Source: Pseudomonadota bacterium (GTDB lineage Bacteria > Myxococcota_A > Polyangia > GCA-2747355). From it: a stretch of DNA of 64,000 nt. The notes below the pieces were generated by a model, which saw only the letters and a program-made list of their open reading frames with translations, was not told the origin of the DNA and searched no databases. Of this stretch, positions 44,093-53,524 are shown piece by piece. The position numbers were made by a program, and so were the translations under genes. Each line of letters starts with the position of its first letter. Position 1 is the stretch's first letter. The DNA lies in assembly GCA_016711215.1 (NCBI GenBank), contig JADJTL010000003.1, forward strand, positions 620,001-684,000, read 5' to 3'.

Positions 44093-45313
44093 TCAGTGGG
44101 GCGGGCGGCGGCGGATCGAGTGGCCAGTGCCGTCGGCCAGGCTGGCGGCGACCGTCGCCTCGACCAGGCGGCCATCGTCGAGCAGGGCGCGGAGGCGAAG
44201 GGGGTGGGCCTCCAGGGCCAGCCAGACCGGCGGGCGCGGCAGGCGTAGGGTAGCGCTGGGGGGCGCGTCCCCGGCGGCGCGCAGGTCCCAGAGGCGCAGG
44301 CTGCCGTCGGCGCCGGCGAGGGCGGCGAGGTCGTCGGCAGCGGCGAGGGCGCGAGCCTCCCCCGCTCGCGGCCAGACCCGCACGACCGCGCGGGCGGTTG
44401 GATCATAAAGACGCAGCTCGCCGTCGGCGCGGGCGAGCAACAGGCGGCCGCGCGGGTCGAAGGCGAGCGCGCCGAGGGCGCCGGCGAGCGTATGCTGCGT
44501 GGCGCCCTGCGGCAGCGTGATCAGCGAGGCTGTGCCGGTGCGACAGGCCTGCGCCAGCAGGGCACCGCGACGGGTGAGCTGGGTCAGCGGGTAGGCGCAG
44601 GCGGGGCGCAGGTCGTGGGTTTGCACGAAGGTGCCGAAGGGGCAGCGCCGGGCCAGAGGAAGGCGCGCGCGCTGGTACTCGAGCACGATCAGCTCGCAGC
44701 CGAGCCCCGCGGCCGGCTCGGCCTCGCGGCGGTCGAGGCGCCAGCGCTGGACAAAGCCCTGGTCGGTACCGAAGAGCGCCCCGGCGTCGCCCGGCGCCAG
44801 CACGGCGGCGGTGATGGCCTGCGGGCCGCGGAGCTGGCCGAGCAGGCGCGGCGGATCCACCTGCCACCAGCCGATCGCGCGCCCACCGGCGGCCAGCAGC
44901 CGCCGCCCATCGGCGCTGAAGGCGAGGGCCGTCACGGGGCCGTCGAGCACAGCTGCAGCGCCGGCGGGCGGCAGCAGCCAGCGCGGCGGCAGCGCGCGCC
45001 CCCCCCCGAGGTTGGTCAGCAGCACGCCGCCCTCACGCGTGCCGACGGCGAGGGCGCCACCCCTCCCGGCGGCAGCGACCGTCGCCTGCACCGCGAGCGC
45101 GGCGACGAGGCGCAGGGGCCCGAAGCGCAGGACCCGCGGGGCCGGCGGGCGCCGCGCGCGCGCGCGCCAGAGGAGCAGCGGGGGCGTCACCAACAGGGCC
45201 GCGGCGAGCAGGACGAAGAGCGCCCGCTTCCAGCGCCGCGCGCGCAAAAGCGCCGCGCCTCGAGGGGCCGCGGCGGTGTCGAAGGTGGGATCCGGGGTCG
45301 GTACCAGCGCCAT
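44093..45313 (-). CDS. Membrane-anchored beta-propeller (WD40-like) protein
   Basis: ATG 45313 gives 406 residues; a longer in-frame start exists. A short cytosolic N-terminus is followed by one membrane helix (about 26-50, ALFVLLAAALLVTPPLLLW) and then repeated blades with WD40-like strand ends (VTALAFSADGRRLLAAGGRAIGWW, GALAFDPRGRLLLARADGELRLYD, LAALAGADGSLRLWDLRA). Six or seven blades fit the length. It is likely a periplasmic-facing interaction platform. It lies just upstream on the opposite side of the sigma-54 element from the exported protein gene and is divergent from the next gene. Confidence 0.75.
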   Translation of the reverse strand: MALVPTPDPTFDTAAAPRGAALLRARRWKRALFVLLAAALLVTPPLLLWRARARRPPAPRVLRFGPLRLVAALAVQATVAAAGRGGALAVGTREGGVLLTNLGGGRALPPRWLLPPAGAAAVLDGPVTALAFSADGRRLLAAGGRAIGWWQVDPPRLLGQLRGPQAITAAVLAPGDAGALFGTDQGFVQRWRLDRREAEPAAGLGCELIVLEYQRARLPLARRCPFGTFVQTHDLRPACAYPLTQLTRRGALLAQACRTGTASLITLPQGATQHTLAGALGALAFDPRGRLLLARADGELRLYDPTARAVVRVWPRAGEARALAAADDLAALAGADGSLRLWDLRAAGDAPPSATLRLPRPPVWLALEAHPLRLRALLDDGRLVEATVAASLADGTGHSIRRRPPH

Positions 45314-45457
45314 AACCAAGCACAGCCCTCGCCAAAAGGAGCACAGCCAAGAAAGCACAGGTGGTTGCCGCGCGGCCAACTTCGTTTCGCCGCTGGCTCC
45401 GTGTTAACGTCTACCACTCATCCTCTCACCGGATTAGCACCGGATAACGGAGCAACG

Positions 45458-47149
45458 ATGCCATCGATGCATTCGATGCGATTGATGCGACCCCCAGTAG
45501 GCGCCCGCGGTGCCTGGCTCGCGGCGAGCATGGCGTTGCTGCTGATCTCGGGCGCGCAGCATGCGGCGCTGGCCGCGAAGGGCCCGACGCTATGCCGCGC
45601 CGCGCGGCGGCTGGCGCCGGCGAGCGCCAAAGCGACGGCGGCCCGGCCCCAGCTCAAGCCCCAGCTCAAGCCCCAGCTCAAGCCCCAGCTCAAGCCCGAG
45701 TCCAAGCCAGCGCGCAAACAGAAGGCCCGCGTCGTCGTGCTGCCCTTCGAGGGGCTGAGCGGCGGCAAAGCCCGCGCGGCGGTCGTACGCGGTATGGGCC
45801 GCAGCGTGCAGGTGCTGGCCATCGCCGACTATGCCGGCGAGGTGCGCCGCCAACGGGTCAACGGCGCTACTGCGGCCGGCATCGTCGCCGTCTGCACCCG
45901 CCTGCGCTGCAGCGCGGTGGTCAAGGGCTCCGTGGTCAAGGTGGCCCCGCCGGCGAACGCGGCGCGCGGGCCGGCGGCGAAGCGGCGGCGCAGGGCGCGC
46001 CCCGCGCTGCGACTCGAGCTCGTTGTCTACGACGGTGCGACCGGGCAGCCGCTCGGTACGCCGACCAGCCCCGAGCTGAGCGCAAGCGCGCTCGGCAAGG
46101 CGGGCCGCGGCCTGGGCCAGCTCTGCCTGCCACTGGTGGCGCGGGGCAGCTATCAGCAGGTCGCGGCGACCAAGGCGATCGCCGACGCCAAAGGCAAGCC
46201 GGCGGCGGCACCCGCAGCCCCCGTCACGGGCCGCGACGTAGCAGCAGCGGTGGCCGAGGATCCGGAGGCGGCCGCGGCCGCCGCGCTGGCGACGCCCGAG
46301 GACACGCCGGAGGCGCTGGCTGCGCCCCGCCCGATCCCGCCACCACCGCCGCGACCCGGTCTGCGCGAACGCTGGGCCGGCCTTGGCGAGCTCTCGGTAG
46401 GGGTGGGCATCGCCCAGCGTCGTTATGAGCTCAAGGCGCCGACGGCCGCGGGCAACCGTTCCTTCGACGGCAGCCCCTTTCCCGAGTTCGTGCTGCATGC
46501 CGAGGCCTATCCGCTGGCGACGGTGACCCGGGGCTTCCTGCGCCACCTGGGCCTCGCTGTCGATTACTCGCGGCACCTCGCGGTCAGCACGGACCTGCCG
46601 GAGAGCGATGGGCGAGCGCCGACCTGCGACTTCGGCAGCGAGGTGGCGACGCGGTCGCAGCAGCTCCTGGCCGACCTCGTGCTCCGCTGGCCGCTGGCGC
46701 TGAAGAGCGCCTGGAGCCCGACGTTGATCGGCAGCGCCGGAGTTGGGCTGCGAGAGTTTTCGCTCGGCGCCAACGACGTGTTGACCGGCTTCAACTACCG
46801 CTTCGCCCGCGTCGCTCTCGCCGCGCGTCAACCGCTCGGCACCCGCCTGGCCGTGCTCGAGCTGGGCGGCGACCTCCGACCGCTCTTCGGCGTCGGCCAA
46901 GATGCCGTGGATGCCCTCGGCGAACGCAGCAGCGGTCTGGCCTGGGCCCTTCGCGCCGGCCTGCGCGGGGAACTGAGCTGGGGGCTCTTCTACGGCGCCC
47001 AGGTCGAGTACCAGCGCTACACGATGGATCTGGCCGGCCTCGACGCCGCAGGTGAGCCCCCGCGCCCCTGCACCGCCGACAGCCCGGCCCCGACCTCGGG
47101 CACCGACAGCTACCTGCGCCTGACGCTGAGCGCAGGCTACGCGCTCTGA
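45458..47149 (+). CDS. FlgT/TolB-like N-domain plus outer-membrane beta-barrel protein
   Basis: ATG 45458 follows GGAG by five nt. The 563-residue product has a signal peptide (AASMALLLISGAQHAALA), a PQLK repeat, an alpha/beta domain (about 88-245: RVVVLPFEGLSGGKARAAVV, CTRLRCSAVVKGSVV, LELVVYDGATGQPLG) like the FlgT/GNA1162 fold that senses or stabilises envelope assemblies, an Ala/Pro linker and a C-terminal strand-rich half (from about 310) ending in YLRLTLSAGYAL, a typical barrel terminus. The N-domain probably faces the periplasm. Function is unknown, but the plan is common in Myxococcota. Confidence 0.8.
   Translation: MPSMHSMRLMRPPVGARGAWLAASMALLLISGAQHAALAAKGPTLCRAARRLAPASAKATAARPQLKPQLKPQLKPQLKPESKPARKQKARVVVLPFEGLSGGKARAAVVRGMGRSVQVLAIADYAGEVRRQRVNGATAAGIVAVCTRLRCSAVVKGSVVKVAPPANAARGPAAKRRRRARPALRLELVVYDGATGQPLGTPTSPELSASALGKAGRGLGQLCLPLVARGSYQQVAATKAIADAKGKPAAAPAAPVTGRDVAAAVAEDPEAAAAAALATPEDTPEALAAPRPIPPPPPRPGLRERWAGLGELSVGVGIAQRRYELKAPTAAGNRSFDGSPFPEFVLHAEAYPLATVTRGFLRHLGLAVDYSRHLAVSTDLPESDGRAPTCDFGSEVATRSQQLLADLVLRWPLALKSAWSPTLIGSAGVGLREFSLGANDVLTGFNYRFARVALAARQPLGTRLAVLELGGDLRPLFGVGQDAVDALGERSSGLAWALRAGLRGELSWGLFYGAQVEYQRYTMDLAGLDAAGEPPRPCTADSPAPTSGTDSYLRLTLSAGYAL
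45647..45694 (+). repeat. 12-bp perfect tandem repeat, four copies (PQLK codons)
   Basis: CCCCAGCTCAAG occurs four times without mismatch and encodes four Pro-Gln-Leu-Lys units in the linker after the signal peptide. Confidence 0.97.
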
Positions 47150-47319
47150 GCGCCCACCCAAGACCCGGGTCCCGGCCTTGCCTTTAGCGTTGGCCTGCGA
47201 TAGACGGGTCGCGAAGTCAAACGCTTTCGGTGCTGCATAGCTCCCGCACGCGCGGACGTCCGAGGGGCTCTTTCGCCCGTGCCATCAGGGCCGACAGCAA
47301 AGCAAGGAGCAACGAGGAA

Positions 47320-48153
47320 ATGATCATGATGACCAAGTTCGCGAGGACGGCGAGGCTGCTACTGACCACGGCTGGAGGGCTGGCGTTGGTGCTCGACGGC
47401 GGCGTCGCCGGGGCGCGCGGGCTGGCGAATGTCGCCAAGGCGGCGGCCGCCTCGACGGCCAAGGCGGGGGCTACGGCCACCACCAAGCTCAATGAGGCCC
47501 CCGCCAAGGCGAGCGAGGCGACGACCAAGGCGGCAGCCGCCACGCCCGTGAAGGCCGCAGCCGCCACGACCGCGACGATCACCGAAGCTCCGGCCAAGAC
47601 GGCCGCGGCTACCGCGACGATCAAGGAGGCGGCGGCCAAGGCCGTGGCAGGCGAGCAGTATAAGATCGACCCCGAGCATTCGTCGGTGGTGTTTCAGGCC
47701 GAGCATCTCGGTGCCGGCATCACCAGCGGCGGCTTCTTCCGCGGCGTGACGGGCAGCTTCACCGTGGGCAAGAAGCCGGCGGATAGCGCGGTCACGGTCG
47801 AGATCGACACCGACTCGATCTACACCGGCGTGCAGAAGCGCGACCTCCACCTCAAGAGCCCCGACTTCCTCAACACCAAGCAGTTCCCCAAGATCAGCTT
47901 CGTCAGCACGAAGGTGATCAATGCCGGCAAGGGCGTCAGCGTGACCGGGAATCTGACGCTGCACGGGACCACCAAGCCCGTGACGGTGCGGCTGCTCAAG
48001 GTCGGCGCGGCGAAGGATCCCTGGGGTAACTTCCGCACGGGTTACGCTGGTGAGCTGACGATCAAGCGCAGCGAGTACGGCGTCGCCGGCATGCCCGGCG
48101 GGGTCGGCGAGAAGCTCAAGCTGGCGATCGCCATCGAGGGTATCCGCCAGTAG
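47320..48153 (+). CDS. YceI-family periplasmic lipid-binding protein with Ala/Lys-rich linker
   Basis: ATG 47320 follows AAGGAG by ten nt. The 277-residue product has a signal peptide, a linker of repeated A/K/T/E (about 30-110, with TKLNEAPAKASEATTKAAA-like units) and a C-terminal YceI domain starting YKIDPEHSSVVFQAEHLG and including GGFFRGVTGSF, VEIDTDSIYTGVQKRD, FLNTKQFPKISF and the terminal GVGEKLKLAI. YceI proteins are lipocalin-like carriers of isoprenoid lipids. The linker is unusually long for the family. Confidence 0.93.
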   Translation: MIMMTKFARTARLLLTTAGGLALVLDGGVAGARGLANVAKAAAASTAKAGATATTKLNEAPAKASEATTKAAAATPVKAAAATTATITEAPAKTAAATATIKEAAAKAVAGEQYKIDPEHSSVVFQAEHLGAGITSGGFFRGVTGSFTVGKKPADSAVTVEIDTDSIYTGVQKRDLHLKSPDFLNTKQFPKISFVSTKVINAGKGVSVTGNLTLHGTTKPVTVRLLKVGAAKDPWGNFRTGYAGELTIKRSEYGVAGMPGGVGEKLKLAIAIEGIRQ

Positions 48154-48196
48154 AGCCAAGGGGAGCCATCGAGATCGCGCTGAGGAGGTCCGCTCC

Positions 48197-49174
48197 ATGG
48201 TAACCGCTGTATTACTGTGGGGCGCCCTCGTCCCAGCGCTGCTCTCGGCGACCCTCTTCCTCGCCGCCAGCCGCCCTTGGGCCGCAAGCACGGCCGCGAG
48301 CACCGCCGCCCTCCCCGCATCCGAGGCGTCTGCCGCGGCCGGGGTAGGCCAGCCCCTTGGGCGCTGGGGCGCCGCCCTGGCGCTCGCTGCCGGCTATATC
48401 GCGGGACATTGGGGCCTGGCCGGCGGCCCGCTCTCGGCCAACAACGACGTCAGCCAGACCCTCCTCTACCTGGCGGCGCTCGGCGGTGCGCTGGGCGCGC
48501 TGGACGCGCTATGGCAACGACCGATCGCCCTGCGTTGGGGGCTGCGCCTCTTGGCCTGCGCCGGGAGCGCCTGGCTGCTCGTCCGCCCGCTGGCGGCGCA
48601 GGGCGGCCCCATCGCCCAATACGGCCTCGCCGCGGCGACGGTGGCCGGCGGCATGCTCGCCGTCTGGTCGATCCTCGACGGCGCTGCCGCGCGCGAGCCA
48701 GGACCGGGCCTCGGCCTGGCGCTCTTGCTTTGGGTCGTCGCCGGCGCCGCCGTGCTCGTGATGGCAGGAACCGCCGCCGTCGGCCAGCTCGCGGGCGCCG
48801 CCGCGGCAGCGCTAGGGGGGCTCTGGGTGGTCACCTGGCGCTGGCCCGCCAGCGGGCGGCTGACCAGCGCCGCCCCGGTCCTGGCGCTCGTCGCCGTGGG
48901 CCAGTGGGCTGTCGGCCTGCTCTACGCCGAGCTGCCCAAGGCGAGCTTCGTGCTGCTCGTGCTGGCGCCGCTCGGGCTGGTGCTGGTGCAGCTCCCACGA
49001 CTGGCCCGCTGCCGGCCCCTGACCCGCCACGCGCTGCGACTGGGGCTCGTGGCGCTGCTGGCGATCCCCGCCGTGGCGCTCGCCGCGCGGGACTATTTCG
49101 CGGCCAGCGCATCGTCGCCGCGCAACCCGGCCGCCGGCGGCGAGAGCACCAGCGACCCCAACTACGGCTATTGA
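48197..49174 (+). CDS. Polytopic inner-membrane protein, unknown function
   Basis: ATG 48197 follows GAGGAGG by nine nt. The 325-residue protein has about nine predicted membrane helices of Ala/Leu/Val-rich composition and a short Ser/Asn-rich tail (ESTSDPNYGY). No family motif was recognised. It starts 43 bp after the YceI gene and 31 bp before the flippase-fusion gene on the same strand, so an operon is likely. Confidence 0.7.
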   Translation: MVTAVLLWGALVPALLSATLFLAASRPWAASTAASTAALPASEASAAAGVGQPLGRWGAALALAAGYIAGHWGLAGGPLSANNDVSQTLLYLAALGGALGALDALWQRPIALRWGLRLLACAGSAWLLVRPLAAQGGPIAQYGLAAATVAGGMLAVWSILDGAAAREPGPGLGLALLLWVVAGAAVLVMAGTAAVGQLAGAAAAALGGLWVVTWRWPASGRLTSAAPVLALVAVGQWAVGLLYAELPKASFVLLVLAPLGLVLVQLPRLARCRPLTRHALRLGLVALLAIPAVALAARDYFAASASSPRNPAAGGESTSDPNYGY

Positions 49175-49205
49175 CCGCGGCCTCCGCGGCGCACGCCGCT
49201 GGCCG

Positions 49206-51905
49206 GTGAACGCGCCCCCGCGAGCGCCCGAAGCGAAATCCTTCATGACGCTCGGTTACCTCCAGCGCGCGAGCCCTCACGTCGTCGTGCTGCTCGTCGT
49301 GCGGCTGGTCGTGCTGCTCGTGCCGGTGGCCGCCCGCGGCGCGCGCCCCGGGCCAGCAACGACACCGCTGGCGATCGTCGGGGAGCGTGATCAGGCGGCG
49401 CAGGCGCTGCGGGAACGCCTGCTGATCGATCCCCGCTTCGTCCCCGCCGCGATCGAGCGCGCGCGCGTGATCTGGGCCGTCGGAGACCTCTCGCCGGCGC
49501 TGCAGGCGCGCGTGCTCGCCCAGGTCCGAGCGCGGGGGGCGGGCCTGGTGGTCGTGCCGGGTCGCGCGCCTGCGCCGTGGCTGCGCGCGCTGGGCCTGAC
49601 CCTGCGCGGCGCGGCCACCCGGCCGATCACGGCGCGCGCCACGGCGCTCGCCCCGCGCCTGCTCGCCGGCGATGTGGTTTGGGCCAGCGCCCCGCAGCTC
49701 GGCGCGCGCTATCGGCTCGACCCGCGCAGCGACCCGCGCCGCGACCAGCTGGGCGGCGCCTCCCAGGTGCTGATCGAGGCGACCGCCGAGGCCGACGGCG
49801 CACGCGAGCCCCTGCTGCTGGCCGGCAGCCTCGGGCGTGGCCGGGTCTACGTCTGGGCCGCGCGCCTCACCGCCGCGAGCAACCGCGAGCTGCTGCTTTG
49901 GCCCTATTGCGGCTACCTCTTCTACTGGCTCTCGAGCGAGGCCGCCGGCGAGCGCCCGCTGCGCTTCGCCGACTGGCCCGGCGCGCCGGTCCCGGGGCCC
50001 AGCAAGCTCGGCCTGCTCTTGCTGCTGCTCGGTCTCGGCTGGGCAGTCACCGTCGCGCTCTTCGCCCGCGCGCGCGCCTACAGCCGCGCCCACCCGGAGC
50101 TGGCGACGACCTTCTTCGCTAACGAGCGTGCCAACGCCGCCCCAGCGGGCCCTGGCGGCGGCGACGCGCGCGGCGGCTGGAGCCGGATCGGCTTCGCGCG
50201 CCCGCTGGCCGGGTTTCTCACGCTGACGTCGATTCTGCTGCTGCTCTTCGTGCCCTACTACTGGCTGACGAACATCTTGATCCCGAACCGCGTGCAGCCC
50301 TTCCCCCAGGCCAAGGGCATCTGGGACTTCTCCTGGGAGGCGCTCCAGGTCGCCTGGTTCCTCTTCGACGCCGGCACCTTCACCGCCTTCGTCAAGTACT
50401 TCGCCGAGTACCGCAGTAAGGACCCGGCGCGGGCGCTGCGTTCGGCGCAGTTCTTCGTCTGGTGGCAGATCCTCAGCGGCCTGGTCTTCGTCACGCTGGC
50501 CAGCCTCGGCGCGCTGCTGATCCTGCCGCATACGCGCTACAGCTACAGCGCTCACTTCGTCGTGCTGATCGCCCTGATCCAGTACCCCGGCATCTTCGGC
50601 CTGATGACGGTATTCTTTCAGGCCTACCAGCGCTTCGACCTCAACGTCGGCCTCGACCTGCTCTCCGACTGGCTGCTGCGCTTCGCGCTCCAGATCCCCT
50701 GCGTGTTGCTGCTGCGGGCCTGGGGTCGCTCGCATCCGCAGTACGGCGAGGCCTTCGGCGCGGCGCTCGGGATTGGCGTCGGCTTCTACCTCTCGATGAT
50801 CGTCACCTTCGTCATCGGCGTGCCGATCTATCGGCGGCAGGGGCTGCGCCTGCTCCCGCTCTTCCTCGTGCACTTCGATCTCGGCACCGCCAAGCAGCTG
50901 CTCTCCTACGGCCTGCGCGTGGTCAGCGGCCAGGTCTTCTATCGCGCGGCCAAGACGGTCGAGCGCGTCGTGATCTCGCTGCTGCTGATCAACTACACCG
51001 AGTGGCTCGGCATCGAATCGCAGATCCACTACAATCTGATGTTCCTCTTTCCGATCGCCTATCGCTTCTTCGAGACCGCGATGGCCGCGATCAGCGAGAG
51101 CCATGGCAACGGCAAGCACACGCTGACGCAGTACTACCTCGCCCGCTTTCTTCAGATCGGCGGGCTCTACGCGGCCGTCGGTGCCAGCCTGCTCTGGGCC
51201 CTCGGGCCCGCCTTCGTCCGCCAGGCGATGGAGCCGCAGTGGGCCCGCGCCGCCGAGTATCTGACCCTCGCCGCGCTCGTCGGCGTCTTCTTCGCGCCAG
51301 CGTGGCTGAGCGACATGCTGCAGAAGGGCGCGGGCCGCCCGGGGCTCTTCGCGCTGATGCTCGGCGGCGAGCAAGCGCTGCGCATCGCGCTCTTCTGGGT
51401 GCTGATCCCCAGGCTGCAGTTCACGGGCTTCTACGTCGCGCTGCTGGCCACCATCGCCCTCAAGGTGATCGTCGGCTGGAGCATCAACCATCGCTCGATC
51501 GTCCGCGTGCGCTTCTTCGCCTGGCAGATGGCGGTCGCCCCGCTGCTGACCGGCGCGCTCAACTACGCGCTCTGGCGCCTGCTCGCCGCCGCCCTGCCGC
51601 CGCTCGGCTCGGTGGGCTTCACGGTCTTCTTCTTCGGCGCGGCGCTGCTCTCGTTCCCGATCTGCTTCTTCGCCCTCGGGCTCTGCGGCGGCTTCGACCG
51701 CTATCTGGCCGAGGAGCTGGCGCAGGCCTGGCGCATGACCGGCGCCCTGCGCCCGGTGGCGCGGATGCTCTACAGCGCCGCGGCGCTGGGCTGGCGGCTC
51801 AGCCCGCTGCACGATCGTTTCCCCATCACCCTCGCGCCCCAAGCGGCGATCGAGGCCCAGGAGCTGGAGCAGAGTCATGGAGCGGTCGGTCCTCGCAGTA
51901 GCTGA
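49206..51905 (+). CDS. MVF/Wzx-type flippase with exported N-terminal domain (fusion)
   Basis: The 899-residue product (GTG 49206; ATG 49245 is the alternative) starts with an N-terminal hydrophobic helix, a roughly 200-residue extracytoplasmic domain (about 45-255) with an alternating glutaminase-like/DUF4350-like pattern (LAIVGERDQAA, VIWAVGDLSP, GAGLVVVPGR, GRGRVYVWAARLTAAS), one membrane helix (about 278-298), then a polysaccharide-flippase core of about 12-14 helices (about 330-850). The core has the style of Wzx/MurJ transporters. Flippase plus low-molecular-weight phosphatase next to it is typical of capsule or exopolysaccharide loci. The fused N-domain is unusual. Confidence 0.8.
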   Translation: MNAPPRAPEAKSFMTLGYLQRASPHVVVLLVVRLVVLLVPVAARGARPGPATTPLAIVGERDQAAQALRERLLIDPRFVPAAIERARVIWAVGDLSPALQARVLAQVRARGAGLVVVPGRAPAPWLRALGLTLRGAATRPITARATALAPRLLAGDVVWASAPQLGARYRLDPRSDPRRDQLGGASQVLIEATAEADGAREPLLLAGSLGRGRVYVWAARLTAASNRELLLWPYCGYLFYWLSSEAAGERPLRFADWPGAPVPGPSKLGLLLLLLGLGWAVTVALFARARAYSRAHPELATTFFANERANAAPAGPGGGDARGGWSRIGFARPLAGFLTLTSILLLLFVPYYWLTNILIPNRVQPFPQAKGIWDFSWEALQVAWFLFDAGTFTAFVKYFAEYRSKDPARALRSAQFFVWWQILSGLVFVTLASLGALLILPHTRYSYSAHFVVLIALIQYPGIFGLMTVFFQAYQRFDLNVGLDLLSDWLLRFALQIPCVLLLRAWGRSHPQYGEAFGAALGIGVGFYLSMIVTFVIGVPIYRRQGLRLLPLFLVHFDLGTAKQLLSYGLRVVSGQVFYRAAKTVERVVISLLLINYTEWLGIESQIHYNLMFLFPIAYRFFETAMAAISESHGNGKHTLTQYYLARFLQIGGLYAAVGASLLWALGPAFVRQAMEPQWARAAEYLTLAALVGVFFAPAWLSDMLQKGAGRPGLFALMLGGEQALRIALFWVLIPRLQFTGFYVALLATIALKVIVGWSINHRSIVRVRFFAWQMAVAPLLTGALNYALWRLLAAALPPLGSVGFTVFFFGAALLSFPICFFALGLCGGFDRYLAEELAQAWRMTGALRPVARMLYSAAALGWRLSPLHDRFPITLAPQAAIEAQELEQSHGAVGPRSS

Positions 51906-52392
51906 GCGCCCCGAGGCCAGCGCACGCGGCGTGATCTTCGTCTGTCTGGGCAATATCTGCCGCTCGCCGACGGGCGAAGGCGTGCTGCGCCAGCTCGTGG
52001 CCGCGCAGGGCCTCGAGGCGCAGATCCCGGTCGAGTCGGCGGGCACCCTCGAGCATATGGTCGGAGCGCCACGGGATGCGCGCATGCGCGCGGCGGCGGC
52101 GCGACGCGGGTACCTGCTCGAGGGCCGCGCGCAAACCTTCTGCAGCCCCGACTTCGAGCGCTTCGCGCTGATCGTCGCGATGGATCGCGCCAACCTCGAG
52201 GTGCTCTACGCGCTCGATCCGCAGGCGCGCTACCGCGACAAGACCAGGCTGCTGAGCAGCTTTCTGCCCGCGGGAACGCCGCTCGATGTGCCGGATCCCT
52301 ACCGCGGCGGGGCCGAGGGCTTCGAGCGCGTGCTCGACCTGATCGAGGCCGCCTGCCCCGTGATCCTGCGGCAGCTGCTGCCCGAGCGCTGA
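51877..52392 (+). CDS. Low-molecular-weight protein-tyrosine phosphatase (Wzb-like)
   Basis: The gene overlaps the flippase-fusion end by 29 bases; GGAG lies seven nt before the ATG. The 171-residue enzyme has the CX5R catalytic loop CLGNICRSPTGEG (Cys23, Arg29) and the acid loop PDPYRGG. Such enzymes dephosphorylate the tyrosine kinase that drives polysaccharide chain length control (Wzc). A matching kinase is not in the window, but the flippase context fits an exopolysaccharide role. Confidence 0.92.
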   Translation: MERSVLAVAERPEASARGVIFVCLGNICRSPTGEGVLRQLVAAQGLEAQIPVESAGTLEHMVGAPRDARMRAAAARRGYLLEGRAQTFCSPDFERFALIVAMDRANLEVLYALDPQARYRDKTRLLSSFLPAGTPLDVPDPYRGGAEGFERVLDLIEAACPVILRQLLPER

Positions 52393-52460
52393 GCGCGCGG
52401 CGGCCGCCGACGCCAGCACGCGGCGCCCGACCGGCGGCCCTAGCAGCGGCGAGGCGCGCG

Positions 52461-53288
52461 CTAGGGCGCCGCCTCGGCCACCGCCAGCGGCAGCGCCCAG
52501 GGCCAAGCGTCGCCGCGGCGCAGCGCGTCGGCGAAGCCGAGGATGTGCTGCTCGATCAGCGCACGATCGTGGTCGAGCAGCGCCAGATGGAAAGAGCGCC
52601 GCAGCGGCACGATCACCGCGGGGCCCGCCACCAGCCCAGCGATCGCCGGCGTGTTCTCAGGCGGCACGACGTGATCCTGCTGCGAGCAACAGAGCAGCAG
52701 CGGCAGCTCGAGCTGGCGCAGCCGCTCGCGCAGGCGCGGCAGCTCGTCCAGCATCGACTGGGCCGCGCGGGTCGGTAGCCACTCGTAGGCCTGCTCGTCG
52801 ACCCCGGGACGCGCCGCGTCGTTGCGCACGAGCCCGGCGAGCCGCGGCGGGATCGCGGGGACGAGCCGAGCGACCAGCGGCGCCAGTCGCGCGACCAGCC
52901 CGGCGCGATCGAGCACGGCAGCGTTGATCGCCACCACGCCCACCACGCCCGGCAGGCGGCCGCAGCCGACATCGAGCGCGAGGGTGCCGCCGAGCGACTG
53001 CCCTACGAGCAGCACCTGATCGCAGCTCGCGGCCAGCTCGTGTGCCGCCTGCTCGACGGCCGCGCGCCAGTCGGCGTAGCGCGTCGCGGCCATGTCGCGC
53101 CAGTTGGTGCCGTGCCCGGGCAGGCGGGGCACCTCGATGCGAAAGCCGTGAAGGGCCAAGGCCTCGGCGAGTGGCCGTGTCGTCAGGGGATTGCTGCTGA
53201 TGCCATGAATGATCGCGAGGCCGACGCGCCCGCGCTCCCCGGAGCCCGGCGCCGCCCACGCCTCCATCCCCTCGCCGATCTGCGCCAT
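52461..53288 (-). CDS. Est30-like carboxylesterase / monoacylglycerol lipase-type hydrolase
   Basis: ATG 53288 (GAGG eight nt upstream) gives 275 residues. The alpha/beta-hydrolase triad is visible: nucleophile in VGQSLGG, Asp in CSQQDHVVPP and His in SFHLALLDHD. IIHGISSNP and PGHGTNWRDM are the oxyanion-side loops. The set matches Est30/thermostable carboxylesterases that cleave short to medium acyl esters. It is convergent with the phosphatase and divergent from the sigma-54-linked exported gene. Confidence 0.9.
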   Translation of the reverse strand: MAQIGEGMEAWAAPGSGERGRVGLAIIHGISSNPLTTRPLAEALALHGFRIEVPRLPGHGTNWRDMAATRYADWRAAVEQAAHELAASCDQVLLVGQSLGGTLALDVGCGRLPGVVGVVAINAAVLDRAGLVARLAPLVARLVPAIPPRLAGLVRNDAARPGVDEQAYEWLPTRAAQSMLDELPRLRERLRQLELPLLLCCSQQDHVVPPENTPAIAGLVAGPAVIVPLRRSFHLALLDHDRALIEQHILGFADALRRGDAWPWALPLAVAEAAP

Positions 53289-53524
53289 ACCTGAAGACCT
53301 CGCCAAGCTGTGGATCGGGCCATCATACGCGCCCCGCGCGGTCGGAGCGATGATCCCCGTCACGTCGGCCCGTCGCGTCGGCGACAGGCGGCTACCGAAC
53401 TGGCCGGCGCCGAAGAGGGCTGGCCGATCCTCGGTGAGCGCCCTGCCACCTTGGCGAATCTGGACTATTTGTGGGCTGTTTGATTGTTGCAAAGATCACG
53501 AAGAGTCGGCAGACTCCGTCCCGC

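Noticed and set aside
47175..47195. Sigma-54-like sequence before the YceI gene
   Set aside because: GGGTCC-N5-TTGC has correct spacing but a weak -24 half and lies far from the gene start.
48831..52193. Minus-strand open frame of 1120 codons
   Set aside because: It is antisense to the membrane protein and flippase genes. Its product is Arg/Glu/Gln-rich without domains, the usual shadow of a G/C-ending-codon gene at this GC content.
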